A DNA stretch of 64,000 bases from Streptomyces sp. NBC_01116 (GTDB taxonomy: Bacteria; Actinomycetota; Actinomycetes; Streptomycetales; Streptomycetaceae): the NCBI RefSeq assembly GCF_041435495.1, contig NZ_CP108644.1, positions 5,627,501 through 5,691,500 of the forward strand. Reading direction: 5' to 3'. The notes beneath the pieces are model-generated. The model searched no databases, was not told the DNA's origin, and was given only the letters and a program-made list of their open reading frames with translations. Below, piece after piece: positions 15,219 to 23,695 of the stretch. Positions within the stretch are counted from its first letter, which is position 1. Each line of letters starts with the position of its first letter. The position numbers were made by a program, and so were the translations under genes.

Positions 15219-16413
15219 CGCCCCGGCGCCGGGCATCGCGGTGATCGGCGCGGGCATCGGCGGCCTCACCCTGGCCGCCGCACTGGCGCGGCTGGGCATC
15301 GGCTGCCGGGTCTTCGAACGCGCCGAGCAGCCTGCCGAGGCCGGCGCCGGGGTGCAGCTGGCGCCGAACGCGGTTCGGCTGCTCCGCCGTCTGGGGCTCT
15401 CCGATTCCCTGCGGCGGTACGGCGTCCGCCCGCTCTCCCGCGATCTGCTGCGCTGGGACGACGGGCGGACGCTGGCCCGGACCGAGCTGGGCGAGGAGTG
15501 CGAGAAACGGTTCGGCGCGCCGTACGTCACCGTGCACCGGGCGGACCTGCACCGGGCGCTGCGCGACCTGGCCGGCGCGGTGGTGCGGACCGGTCACCGG
15601 CTGACCGGGCTGACGGAGGGGCCCGGCGCCGTCGAGCTGCGCTTCGCCGACGGTTCGGAGCACCGCGCGGAACTGGTGGTCGGTGCGGACGGCATCCGCT
15701 CGGTGGTACGGGAGCATCTCGCCGCCGACGCCCCGGTCTTCTCCGGCCGACGGATCTACCGGGGGCTGGTGCCGGTGGAGCGGGTGCCGGAACTGGCCGA
15801 GCCCCGCGTCCGGGTGTGGCTGGGACCTGGCCGGCACTGCGTCTGCTATCCGGTCTCCGGCGGCCGGCTGATCAGCTTCGCGGCCACCACGGGCGGCACC
15901 GCGCACCCGGGCGAGTCCTGGACCGCCATCGGCGACCAGGACGAGGTGGCCGAGGCCTACCGGGACTGGCACCCCACGGTCACCCGCCTGCTCGGGGCGG
16001 GCGGCGGCATCGGCTGCTGGGCGCTGCACGACCGCGAGCCGCTGGCCCGCTGGTCCTCCGACGCCCTCACGCTGCTCGGCGACGCGGCGCACCCGATGCT
16101 GCCGTTCGCCGCGCAGGGCGCCAATCAGGCCATCGAGGACGCCTTCGCGCTGGCGGCGACGCTGGCGATGTCGCGCGGTGACGTTCCGGAGGCGCTCCGC
16201 CGCTATCAGGAGCAGCGGATCCCGCGTACCCAGCGCCTGCAGCAGTCGGCCCGGTCCACGGCGATCGGCTCCCACCTGCCGGACGGACCGCTCCAGCGGG
16301 CGCGCGACGCGGAGCTGGCCCGGGGTTCGGCGCTGGACGGGCTGCGCTGGGTGTACGGCCACGACGCCCTGGCCGCCGCGGCACGGTGGACGTCGGAGCG
16401 GCAGCAGGCGTGA
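15208..16413 (+). CDS. FAD-dependent monooxygenase, salicylate/aminobenzoate hydroxylase-like
   Basis: A 401-aa PHBH-fold enzyme with GAGIGG (14-19), the conserved VVGADGIRS segment and GDAAHPMLPFAAQGANQAIED (about 291). It is the last gene of the overlapping ligase-aldolase-synthase-hydroxylase set. By analogy with PtmB3 of platensimycin, which hydroxylates 3,4-AHBA, it may add a hydroxyl to the aminobenzoate ring. The regiochemistry cannot be read from sequence. It is only distantly related to the larger monooxygenase at 8524-10194. Confidence 0.82.
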   Translation: MSSSAPAPGIAVIGAGIGGLTLAAALARLGIGCRVFERAEQPAEAGAGVQLAPNAVRLLRRLGLSDSLRRYGVRPLSRDLLRWDDGRTLARTELGEECEKRFGAPYVTVHRADLHRALRDLAGAVVRTGHRLTGLTEGPGAVELRFADGSEHRAELVVGADGIRSVVREHLAADAPVFSGRRIYRGLVPVERVPELAEPRVRVWLGPGRHCVCYPVSGGRLISFAATTGGTAHPGESWTAIGDQDEVAEAYRDWHPTVTRLLGAGGGIGCWALHDREPLARWSSDALTLLGDAAHPMLPFAAQGANQAIEDAFALAATLAMSRGDVPEALRRYQEQRIPRTQRLQQSARSTAIGSHLPDGPLQRARDAELARGSALDGLRWVYGHDALAAAARWTSERQQA

Positions 16414-16418
16414 GCGGG

Positions 16419-16444
16419 CAGGCCCCGGGCCCTGCTCGGGCCTG
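16419..16444 (+). terminator. Possible terminator after the AHBA genes
   Basis: CAGGCCC and GGGCCTG form a 7-bp stem with a 12-base loop just after the hydroxylase stop, within a longer GC-rich self-complementary stretch to about 16480. There is no T-run. It marks the likely right border of the RiPP cluster. Confidence 0.4.
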
Positions 16445-16603
16445 GCGGGCCCCGGGCCGCGTGGGCCCCGGCAGCCGTCCGCGTACGGGCCCACCCGTCC
16501 CGCTCACGCACGGATCAAGCTCACCTAACGGTTCCGTTCAGGGCCAAAAGGGTACATAGCTGGGTAAGTCCCCTTGACGGGTTCCCTTGGGGAGGCCGAT
16601 TCG

Positions 16604-17041
16604 ATGCCCTGGTTCGCTTGGCTGCTCGCCGCCGCGGCGCTCGGCGCCGCGGAGTTCTTCACCCTCACGCTGGTCTTCGGACTGCTGGCCGGCGCGGCGT
16701 TGGTCGCCGCCGTCGTGGCCGGTGTGGGCGTCGGCCTGCTGGGGCAGCTCGTGGCGCTCGGACTGGCGGCGGTGGCGGGGCTCGCCCTGGTCCGCCCCGT
16801 CGCGCTGCGGCAGATGAAGGGGACGCCCCTGACGCGTGAGGGCAGCGACGCGCTGATCGGCAGGCGGGCCGAGGTCGTGCGGGAGGTCACCGCGACCCAC
16901 GGCCTGATCAAGGTCTCCGGCGAGGAGTGGACCGCTCGCGCTCTCGACGAGAACCAGGTGATCCCGGTGGGCGCCCTGGTGGACGTCATGGAGATCGAAG
17001 GCGCCACAGCCGTCGTGTATCCCCGCGAACTCCTTCCGTGA
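16604..17041 (+). CDS. NfeD-like membrane protein
   Basis: A 145-aa protein from an ATG with GGAGG eight bases upstream. Two hydrophobic segments (MPWFAWLLAAAALGAAEFF and the 40-65 region) precede a soluble C-terminal OB-fold (LIGRRAEVVREV, VSGEEWTARA). NfeD proteins are partners of stomatin/SPFH proteins in membrane microdomains, and the next gene, 63 bp downstream, is such a protein. The precise role is unknown for the family in actinomycetes. Confidence 0.85.
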   Translation: MPWFAWLLAAAALGAAEFFTLTLVFGLLAGAALVAAVVAGVGVGLLGQLVALGLAAVAGLALVRPVALRQMKGTPLTREGSDALIGRRAEVVREVTATHGLIKVSGEEWTARALDENQVIPVGALVDVMEIEGATAVVYPRELLP

Positions 17042-17104
17042 ACGGCTGAACACGCGGCGCGGGAGGACGGGGGGAAGACGTAGGCAGGACAGGCAGGAGG
17101 AAGT

Positions 17105-18214
17105 ATGGATCCGCTCGTCATCCCGATTCTTGTGGCGGCACTCGTCGTCGTCTTTCTCGTGGCCGCCACCGTACGCATCGTTCCGCAGGCGCGCCGCTAC
17201 AACATCGAGCGGTTCGGCCGGTACCGCCGGACCCTTCAGCCCGGTCTGAACTTCGTCCTGCCGGTGGCGGACCGGGTCAACACCAAACTCGACGTGCGCG
17301 AGCAGGTGTACTCGTCCGACCCCAAGCCGGTGATCACCGAGGACAACCTCGTGGTCAACATCGACACCGTGCTCTACTACCAGATCACCGACCCGCGGGC
17401 GGCGGCCTACGAGGTGGCCGACTATCTGCACGCCATCGATCAGCTCACCGTGACCACCCTGCGGAACGTCATCGGCAGCATGGACCTGGAGGGGACGCTC
17501 ACCTCGCGCGAGGAGATCAACGCCCGGCTCCGTGCCGTCCTCGACGACGCGACCGGGAAGTGGGGCATCCGGGTCAACCGCGTCGAGATCAAGGCCATCG
17601 ATCCGCCGAACACCATCAAGGAGGCGATGGAGAAGCAGATGCGGGCCGAGCGGGACAAGCGCGCGGCCATCCTGCACGCCGAGGGCGAGCGGCAGGCCAA
17701 GATCCTCACCGCCGAGGGCACGAAGCAGAAGGACATCCTGGAGGCGCAGGGAACGCAGCAGGCCATGATCCTGCGGGCGGACGGCGAGTCGAAGGCGGTC
17801 GAGCTCGTCTTCCAGGCCGTGCACCGCAACAACGCCGACGCGAAGGTCCTGGCCTACAAGTACCTGGAGACTCTCCCGGATCTGGCGCGGAGCGACAACA
17901 ACACCTTCTGGGTGATCCCGGGCGAGCTGACCGAGGCGATCCGCACCGTCACCACCGCGTTCGGCGACCGGGCGGCGGGCACGGGACCGCCGCCCGGCGC
18001 TCGGCGCGAGGACGCGACCGACGCCGACGCCCCGGACAAGGACCACGTCGGGGCCCCGGAGGTCGAGGTGAACTCCACGCTCGCCCTGGACGCGGTCGCC
18101 GCCGCCGACGAGGCCGCGAAGCAGGCCGCCGTCGCCGTCAGCGACGCGAAGGCCGAGGCGGAGGCCGCGGGAGAGCCGCGCCTGCCGGGGCGGGGGCCGG
18201 AGCCCGGCGGCTGA
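17105..18214 (+). CDS. SPFH/Band 7 (stomatin-like) protein
   Basis: A 369-aa protein with AGGAGG just before the ATG. An N-terminal membrane anchor (PLVIPILVAALVVVFLVAA) is followed by a Band 7 domain (RFGRYRRTLQPGLNFVLPV, NRVEIKAIDPP), a charged coiled coil (MEKQMRAERDKRAAILHAEG) and a disordered Ala/Glu-rich tail. It forms an operon with the NfeD gene. Such proteins oligomerise on the inner membrane face and scaffold membrane proteases or transporters. Confidence 0.9.
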   Translation: MDPLVIPILVAALVVVFLVAATVRIVPQARRYNIERFGRYRRTLQPGLNFVLPVADRVNTKLDVREQVYSSDPKPVITEDNLVVNIDTVLYYQITDPRAAAYEVADYLHAIDQLTVTTLRNVIGSMDLEGTLTSREEINARLRAVLDDATGKWGIRVNRVEIKAIDPPNTIKEAMEKQMRAERDKRAAILHAEGERQAKILTAEGTKQKDILEAQGTQQAMILRADGESKAVELVFQAVHRNNADAKVLAYKYLETLPDLARSDNNTFWVIPGELTEAIRTVTTAFGDRAAGTGPPPGARREDATDADAPDKDHVGAPEVEVNSTLALDAVAAADEAAKQAAVAVSDAKAEAEAAGEPRLPGRGPEPGG

Positions 18215-18315
18215 GTGGGCGGACGGGGCGCTGCGGGACCCGGCACCCGGGCAGGCCGGTCCGGCGGCGCCCCGGATACCGGTCGCACCGCCGGTGACAG
18301 CCGCGTGCCCCTACG

Positions 18316-18564
18316 TCACACCGCCAGCGGCACCGCGTGGATCTCGTCCGCCGTGTGGCCCGCGCGTTCGTGGATGCGCTGGACGGCTTCGGCCGAGGGG
18401 GCGGTGGACAGACAGTAGACCGTGCCGGACCGCGGGTCCGCCCAGGCGCGTTCGAAGTGGACGCCCTCTTCCTCCTCGATCGCCGTGTCGGCCGCGTGGG
18501 CCTCCTTCAACTGCGCGGACGTGATGCCCTCCATGCCCCGGTGGACATCCATGTACATGCCCAT
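18316..18564 (-). CDS. DUF4242 (SCO4226-like, nickel-binding) protein
   Basis: An 82-aa protein with GGAGG upstream of the ATG. MYMDVHRGMEGIT, AQLKEAHAAD and IHERAGHTADEIHAVPLAV are diagnostic of the DUF4242 family, a ferredoxin-like fold. S. coelicolor SCO4226 has been described as a nickel-binding homodimer. The metal-binding role is taken from that homologue. The gene stands alone, head to tail after the GH65 gene. Confidence 0.8.
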   Translation of the reverse strand: MGMYMDVHRGMEGITSAQLKEAHAADTAIEEEEGVHFERAWADPRSGTVYCLSTAPSAEAVQRIHERAGHTADEIHAVPLAV

Positions 18565-18699
18565 GACTCGTACACCTCCGGATGTTCGGTTGTGCGCCCC
18601 CTCTTCCAGGCCCCTCCTCCATGCTGCACCTGATGCCGAGCGCGGGCGCGCGGGGGCCCACCGGCGCGCTGCCGGGTGTTCCCACCGCCTCCCGCCGCC

Positions 18700-21408
18700 C
18701 TACCGCCCCTCCGCCTCCACCCGCAGATCCGCCAGTCCCGCCGGCTTCTGCGGATTCTCCGAGCGGACCGTCACACGGACCTTGCGTGCCGTGTCGCCCG
18801 CCAGGTAGGGACGCCAGAAGCGGCCGTCGACGGAGGTCTCCACGGTGTGCGAGGCGGGGGCCGTGTCGCTCCAGGCCGGGGTCACGGAGGTGAGCCGGAG
18901 GGGCCTCGGGCCCAGGTCCACCGTCAGGGAGCCCGCCGCGCCGTCGGGGGACCAGGACGTCGCCGGGGCCCCGTCCACCGCCGCCTCCGCGTACAGGCCG
19001 GGGGCCTCGGACGTCGCCGTCACCGGGCGGCAGCGCGCCGCGTCGGCCGTCGGGGTCAGGTCGGGGCGCCGGGTGGGCAGCTCCAGCGCCGAGGAGAGGC
19101 GGCGCGGGCCCTTCGCCGTGTGGACCGTGAACGGAGTGCCCGAGGTCAGGCGGACCGTGGTCGTCCGGGGGCCGATCCCGACCTCGTACGTCGCCTCCCG
19201 GTACCGCAGGCCCTTCAGCGTGACGCCCTCGTGCAGTTGGGGCGGCAGCGTCGGGTCCAGGCGCACGCCGTCCTCGCGGAGCCTGAGCCCCGTCAGGCCG
19301 TGCGTGAACACCTGGAGGAAGCCGCCCTTCCCGGTCAGGAAGTCGTCGGCGGGGAAGCCGGACAGCGGGTCCTCGGCCCCCGCCTTGTCGCCGCGCGCCT
19401 CGGAGAACAGGTCGTACGGGCCCCGCAGATACGGCCGCACCGAGCGCTGGAGGTAGGTGTACGCCGAGCAGCCCGGCTCCCCGATCGCCGCCGCGTCGAT
19501 CGCGTGCACCGAGTCCGTCATCGCCGGGCCGTCCGGGTCGGTGCGGGCCGCGTAGTAGTCCAGGGTGGCCGCCGCCGCGCCCGGCTCCATCGGCCACTCC
19601 AGCGGGTAGGTCAGCAGGACCGTGTCCGCCTGCTTGATCGTGGAGCCGTTGTAGCCCGCGTACTGGAGGAAGACCTTCTTCTCCGCGTCGTACGGGATGC
19701 GCAGGCCGTCCGCCACCTCGTTCCAGGCGGCGGGCGGGCTCTGGCCGAGGAGCCGGGCCGCGCGGGTCGCGTTGCGCAGCGCGGTGGCGGCGACCGCGTT
19801 GGTGAAGACGCCGTCGTCGACGCCGTTGCTGTACTCGTCGGGGCCGGCCACGTCGTTGACGGAGTAGCTGCCGTCCGCGTTCGCCGTGGCGCGCGACTCC
19901 CAGAACTCGGCGATGCCCCGGAGCAGGGGCCAGCCCCGCGCCGCCAGCCAGTCGCGGTCGCCGGTGGCGAGGTAGTACTGCCAGACGGCCAGGGAGACGT
20001 CGCCCTGGAGGTGGTTCTGGGTCAGGCAGTGCGGCGGGTCCCAGCTCTGGCACTCGGATTCCATACGGCCCCGGCTCGCGCTGGTCCACGGGTAGAACAG
20101 GCCCCGGTGGCCGTACTTCTCGGCGTTCGCTCGGGCCGCGTCCCGGGTGCGGTAGCGGTATTCGACGACCGACCGCGCCAGTTCGGGGCGGGTGGCGAGC
20201 AGGCCCGGGAACATCCACGTCTCGGCGTCCCAGAACACCATGCCCGCGTAGTTGTCGCTGGTCAGACCGGCCGGGGCGATGCTGTCGGAGGAGCCCCGCC
20301 GGGTGCTCGCCAGCAGCCCGTACTGGGCCGAGCGCAGCCGGCCCTGGAGCCGGCGGTCCCCGGGGACCAGCACATCGGCGGACCACTCCGCGCGCCAGGC
20401 GGCCTCGTTCGCCGCGAAGACCCGGTCCCAGCCGCGCCGTGCCGCCCGGTGCGCCGCCTCGCGGGCGTCCTCGGCCGGGGCGCCGGAGGTCAGGGCGGTG
20501 TCGACGCCGACGTACTTCTCGAACGTGTACGTCCGGCCCGCGCGGACCGGGGTCGGCCTCGGAGACGTACGGGCCCGGGGCCCCAGCGTCTCGACCACAC
20601 CCGAACCACGCCGCATCGCCTGGGCGACGGCCCCCTCGATCCCGGTGCCGAGCGTGCGGAACGTGCCGTCCTCGCGGAGCGTGATCCGGCGCGCGCCCCG
20701 GTCCTCCAGCCGGCCGGTGACGGTCGCGGTGCCGCTCCAGCGCGGCGTCATCCGCAGGCGTACGGCTCCGGTGTGGACGTCGGACCGGTCGGTGAGCACG
20801 TCGTACACGAGGTCCGTGGCGCGGCCGTCCTCCGTCGTCCACCGCAGTGAGGTGCGGACGAGGCCGCAGGCGAGGAAGACCGTCTGGCGGTAGTGCGAGA
20901 TCCGGCCCGCCGGGGTGTCCGGGCCGAGGGTCTCCGTGCCCACGCCCACATCGATGTTCGTCCAGCTCGGCAGCGCGGCGATCACCTCGCGGCCCTCGGA
21001 GACGGCCTTGTCCCGCGCGTAGAGCCCGGAGACGAACGCGCCGTCGTAGCGGGGTGTGTAGAGCGGCCAGCCGGTCTTCTCGCCGGTGGCCGCGTATCCG
21101 GCTCCGGCCGGGGGGACCCGGTGGCCGAGGTAGCCGTTGCCGGTGTACGGGTCGTAGCCGGCGGCCTCCCCGAAGCGGGTGGACGTCGGCGCCCAGGCGG
21201 TCCCGGGGGCGCCCTCACCGTCCGTCCGGCCGCAGGCGGGCACGGCGGGCCGCGGCGAGGCGGGCGGTGCGGGGGAGCCGGACGGGTGGACCGGGCCCGG
21301 CAGCGGCGCGGGGCCGGGGGGCCCGGCGGCGTCGGCGGGGGGCGGCAGCGGTGCGATCAGGGCGGCCGCGACGAGGGGCGCGAGGACGGAGATGCGCGAG
21401 AGGCTCAC
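18700..21408 (-). CDS. Secreted GH65-family glycosidase (alpha,alpha-trehalase-like) with C-terminal galactose-binding-like domain
   Basis: A 902-aa protein with a Sec signal peptide (to about ADA at 27) and a Pro-rich stretch. The GH65 (alpha/alpha)6 catalytic part carries the acid in AGPDEYSNG (Glu525), with CLTQNHLQGDVSLAVWQY and GGFLQVFTHGLTGLR further along. The last 150 residues (DGAPATSWSPD, RFWRPYLAG) look like an F5/8 type C carbohydrate-binding domain. Secreted GH65 members with this layout are acid trehalases; phosphorylases of the family are cytosolic. Substrate is inferred. Confidence 0.82.
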   Translation of the reverse strand: MSLSRISVLAPLVAAALIAPLPPPADAAGPPGPAPLPGPVHPSGSPAPPASPRPAVPACGRTDGEGAPGTAWAPTSTRFGEAAGYDPYTGNGYLGHRVPPAGAGYAATGEKTGWPLYTPRYDGAFVSGLYARDKAVSEGREVIAALPSWTNIDVGVGTETLGPDTPAGRISHYRQTVFLACGLVRTSLRWTTEDGRATDLVYDVLTDRSDVHTGAVRLRMTPRWSGTATVTGRLEDRGARRITLREDGTFRTLGTGIEGAVAQAMRRGSGVVETLGPRARTSPRPTPVRAGRTYTFEKYVGVDTALTSGAPAEDAREAAHRAARRGWDRVFAANEAAWRAEWSADVLVPGDRRLQGRLRSAQYGLLASTRRGSSDSIAPAGLTSDNYAGMVFWDAETWMFPGLLATRPELARSVVEYRYRTRDAARANAEKYGHRGLFYPWTSASRGRMESECQSWDPPHCLTQNHLQGDVSLAVWQYYLATGDRDWLAARGWPLLRGIAEFWESRATANADGSYSVNDVAGPDEYSNGVDDGVFTNAVAATALRNATRAARLLGQSPPAAWNEVADGLRIPYDAEKKVFLQYAGYNGSTIKQADTVLLTYPLEWPMEPGAAAATLDYYAARTDPDGPAMTDSVHAIDAAAIGEPGCSAYTYLQRSVRPYLRGPYDLFSEARGDKAGAEDPLSGFPADDFLTGKGGFLQVFTHGLTGLRLREDGVRLDPTLPPQLHEGVTLKGLRYREATYEVGIGPRTTTVRLTSGTPFTVHTAKGPRRLSSALELPTRRPDLTPTADAARCRPVTATSEAPGLYAEAAVDGAPATSWSPDGAAGSLTVDLGPRPLRLTSVTPAWSDTAPASHTVETSVDGRFWRPYLAGDTARKVRVTVRSENPQKPAGLADLRVEAEGR

Positions 21409-21982
21409 AGGACGAAGGTAGGGACGCGTGGGCGCGGTCGGCCGTCACGGCGCGCACGGCCCCCGCACCGGGCCTCCGGCCGACCGCCGGATGGAGCAGG
21501 TCCCGTCTCCACCGGCCGCTCCCGCCGCGCCGTGGCTCGCCGCGCGGAGACCGCCGGGCGGCGGGCGCAAGGAATTCCTCGTGACATCACCATGAATCGG
21601 CCCGCGTGGAAAGCGCGTTCGCGGCCACGCCCCGCGCGGGGCGTGGCAGTGGCCCCAAGGGCCCCGGCAGACCGGGCAGCACCAGGTCAGGGCGGTGATC
21701 CCGGCCCGGGTTCCGTCCGCCGGGCAGTGACGGGCCGTCATCCCCGCCGTCGTGTCAGGCGTATGGCAGGTGAATGGCGCACGTATGGCGCACCCCAAGG
21801 CACCCTTGTGGGTTCGCCATGGATCGGTCAATCTTTCGCTGGCAGCAGGGCGTGCCGTTCACCGGACGACGCAGAGAACGGGGCGTTCCGATGGCTGATT
21901 TGTCATGCCCCTGTCGGGAGTCGGTCGCCCGGCTCCGGCACCACCCCCCACCAGAGCACCGCCGATGAGGAGGACCCCTCAG
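21409..21982. promoter_or_regulatory. 574-bp divergent intergenic region (trehalase / protease)
   Basis: No gene is supported here. The region separates the divergent GH65 and subtilase genes and must hold both promoters. A short direct repeat, CGTATGGCAGGTGAATGGCG followed by CACGTATGGCGCAC (about 21759-21791), is visible. The subtilase ribosome site GAGGAGGA is at 21968-21975. I see no confident operator. Confidence 0.45.
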
Positions 21983-23569
21983 ATGTCAGTGACGCGTCAC
22001 ACCCCCCAGGCCCGTCGAAGACTCGCCGCGGCGACCGTCATAGCCACCGCAGCCGCCGTCGCACTCGCCACCGCCTCGCTTCCGGCGACCGCGGCCGAGC
22101 GCGCCCCCGAAGGCGTGATTCTGAACGCGGGCGCCCCGGGCACCATCAGCGACAGCTACATCGTGACGCTGAGGGACTCGGCCGTGAAGTCCGACTCCGC
22201 CCAGGGCAAGGCCCTCGCGAAGAAGTACGGCGCGAGCGTCGAACGGACCTACCGCTCGGCCCTCAACGGCTACGCGGTCGAGGCCTCGGCCGCCGAGGCG
22301 AAGAAGTTCGCCGCCGACCCGGCCGTCGCGTCCGTCTCGCAGAACCGCACCTTCACGGCTTCCGCCACCCAGAGCAACCCGCCCTCCTGGGGCCTCGACC
22401 GGATCGACCAGCGGAACCTGCCGCTGGACCAGCGCTACACCTACCCCGACAAGGCCGGTGAGGGCGTCACCGCCTACATCATCGACACCGGGGTGCGCAT
22501 CAGCCACAGCGACTTCGGCGGCCGGGCCTTCAACGGCTTCGACGCCGTGGACAACGACAACGTGTCGCAGGACGGCAACGGCCACGGCACGCACGTGGCG
22601 GGCACCGTGGCCGGCACCGCGTACGGCGTGGCCAAGAAGGCCAAGATCGTCGGCGTGCGGGTGCTGAACAACAGCGGCTCCGGCACCACCGCGGGAGTCG
22701 TGGCCGGCATCGACTGGGTGACGGCCAACGCCGTCAAGCCGGCCGTCGCCAACATGAGCCTCGGCGGCGGCGCGGACTCGGTGCTCGACGCCGCGGTGCG
22801 CCGGTCCGTCGCCTCCGGCGTCACCTACGCCGTCGCGGCGGGCAACGAGTCCACCGACGCCTCGACCAAGTCGCCGGCGCGTGTCGCCGAGGCGATCACG
22901 GTGGGCTCGACGACCAACACCGACGCCCGCTCCAGCTTCTCCAACTACGGCTCGATCGTGGACATCTTCGCCCCCGGTTCCTCGATCACCTCGTCGTGGC
23001 ACACCAGCGACAGTGCCACGAACACCATCTCCGGCACGTCGATGGCCAGCCCGCACGTCGCCGGCGCCGCCGCGATCTACCTCGCCGACAACCCGGGCTC
23101 CACCCCCGCCCAGATCTCCGCCGCCCTGGTCGCGGCCTCCACTCCCGGGGTCGTCACCAACCCGGGCAGCGGCTCGCCGAACCGGCTGCTGTACGTGGGC
23201 CCCGGCGGCACCACCCCGCCGCCCGGCAAGAAGTTCGAGAACACCACCGGGTACGCGATCAACGACAACGCCACCGTCGAGGCGCCGGTCACCGTCACCG
23301 GTGTCACCGGTAACGCCCCGGCCGCGCTGAGCGTCCCGGTCAACATCTCGCACACCTACATCGGCGACCTGAGGATCGACCTGGTCGCGCCCGACGGTTC
23401 CGTCTACAACCTGAAGGCGTACGGCACCGGCGGCAGCGCCGACAACGTGGTCACCACGTACACCGTCAACGCCTCCTCCGAGGTCGCCAACGGCACCTGG
23501 AAGCTCCGGGTCGGCGACAACGCGAGCGCCGACACCGGGCGGATCAACAGCTGGGCGCTCCAGTTCTGA
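21983..23569 (+). CDS. Secreted subtilisin-like serine protease (S8) with P-domain
   Basis: A 528-aa protein; the ATG at 21983 has GAGGAGGA eight bases upstream. Order: Sec signal peptide to about ATAAE; I9 propeptide (SDSYIVTLRDSAVKS, AVEASAAEAKKFAADPAVASV); catalytic domain with Asp168 (IIDTG), His201 (GHGTHVAG) and Ser353 (GTSMASPHVAG); and a C-terminal P/Homo-B domain (ISHTYIGDLRIDLVAPDG to INSWALQF). It is an extracellular endopeptidase, probably for nutrient protein or self-processing. Confidence 0.93.
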   Translation: MSVTRHTPQARRRLAAATVIATAAAVALATASLPATAAERAPEGVILNAGAPGTISDSYIVTLRDSAVKSDSAQGKALAKKYGASVERTYRSALNGYAVEASAAEAKKFAADPAVASVSQNRTFTASATQSNPPSWGLDRIDQRNLPLDQRYTYPDKAGEGVTAYIIDTGVRISHSDFGGRAFNGFDAVDNDNVSQDGNGHGTHVAGTVAGTAYGVAKKAKIVGVRVLNNSGSGTTAGVVAGIDWVTANAVKPAVANMSLGGGADSVLDAAVRRSVASGVTYAVAAGNESTDASTKSPARVAEAITVGSTTNTDARSSFSNYGSIVDIFAPGSSITSSWHTSDSATNTISGTSMASPHVAGAAAIYLADNPGSTPAQISAALVAASTPGVVTNPGSGSPNRLLYVGPGGTTPPPGKKFENTTGYAINDNATVEAPVTVTGVTGNAPAALSVPVNISHTYIGDLRIDLVAPDGSVYNLKAYGTGGSADNVVTTYTVNASSEVANGTWKLRVGDNASADTGRINSWALQF

Positions 23570-23638
23570 GACACGCCCCGGCGTGCCGGGCCGAATCGCC
23601 GAACCCCTGAACACCTGAACCGCTGAGTCCCGGACGTC

Positions 23639-23675
23639 GGGCCGGGGCGGCCGCGTCACGCGGCCGCCCCGGCCC
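23639..23675. terminator. Bidirectional terminator between protease and chitinase
   Basis: Perfect 17-bp arms GGGCCGGGGCGGCCGCG / CGCGGCCGCCCCGGCCC with the loop TCA. It lies 70 bp after the protease stop and 21 bp beyond the convergent chitinase stop, so it can serve both. Confidence 0.8.
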
Positions 23676-23695
23676 CTTCGGTGCCGGTGGCGGTG

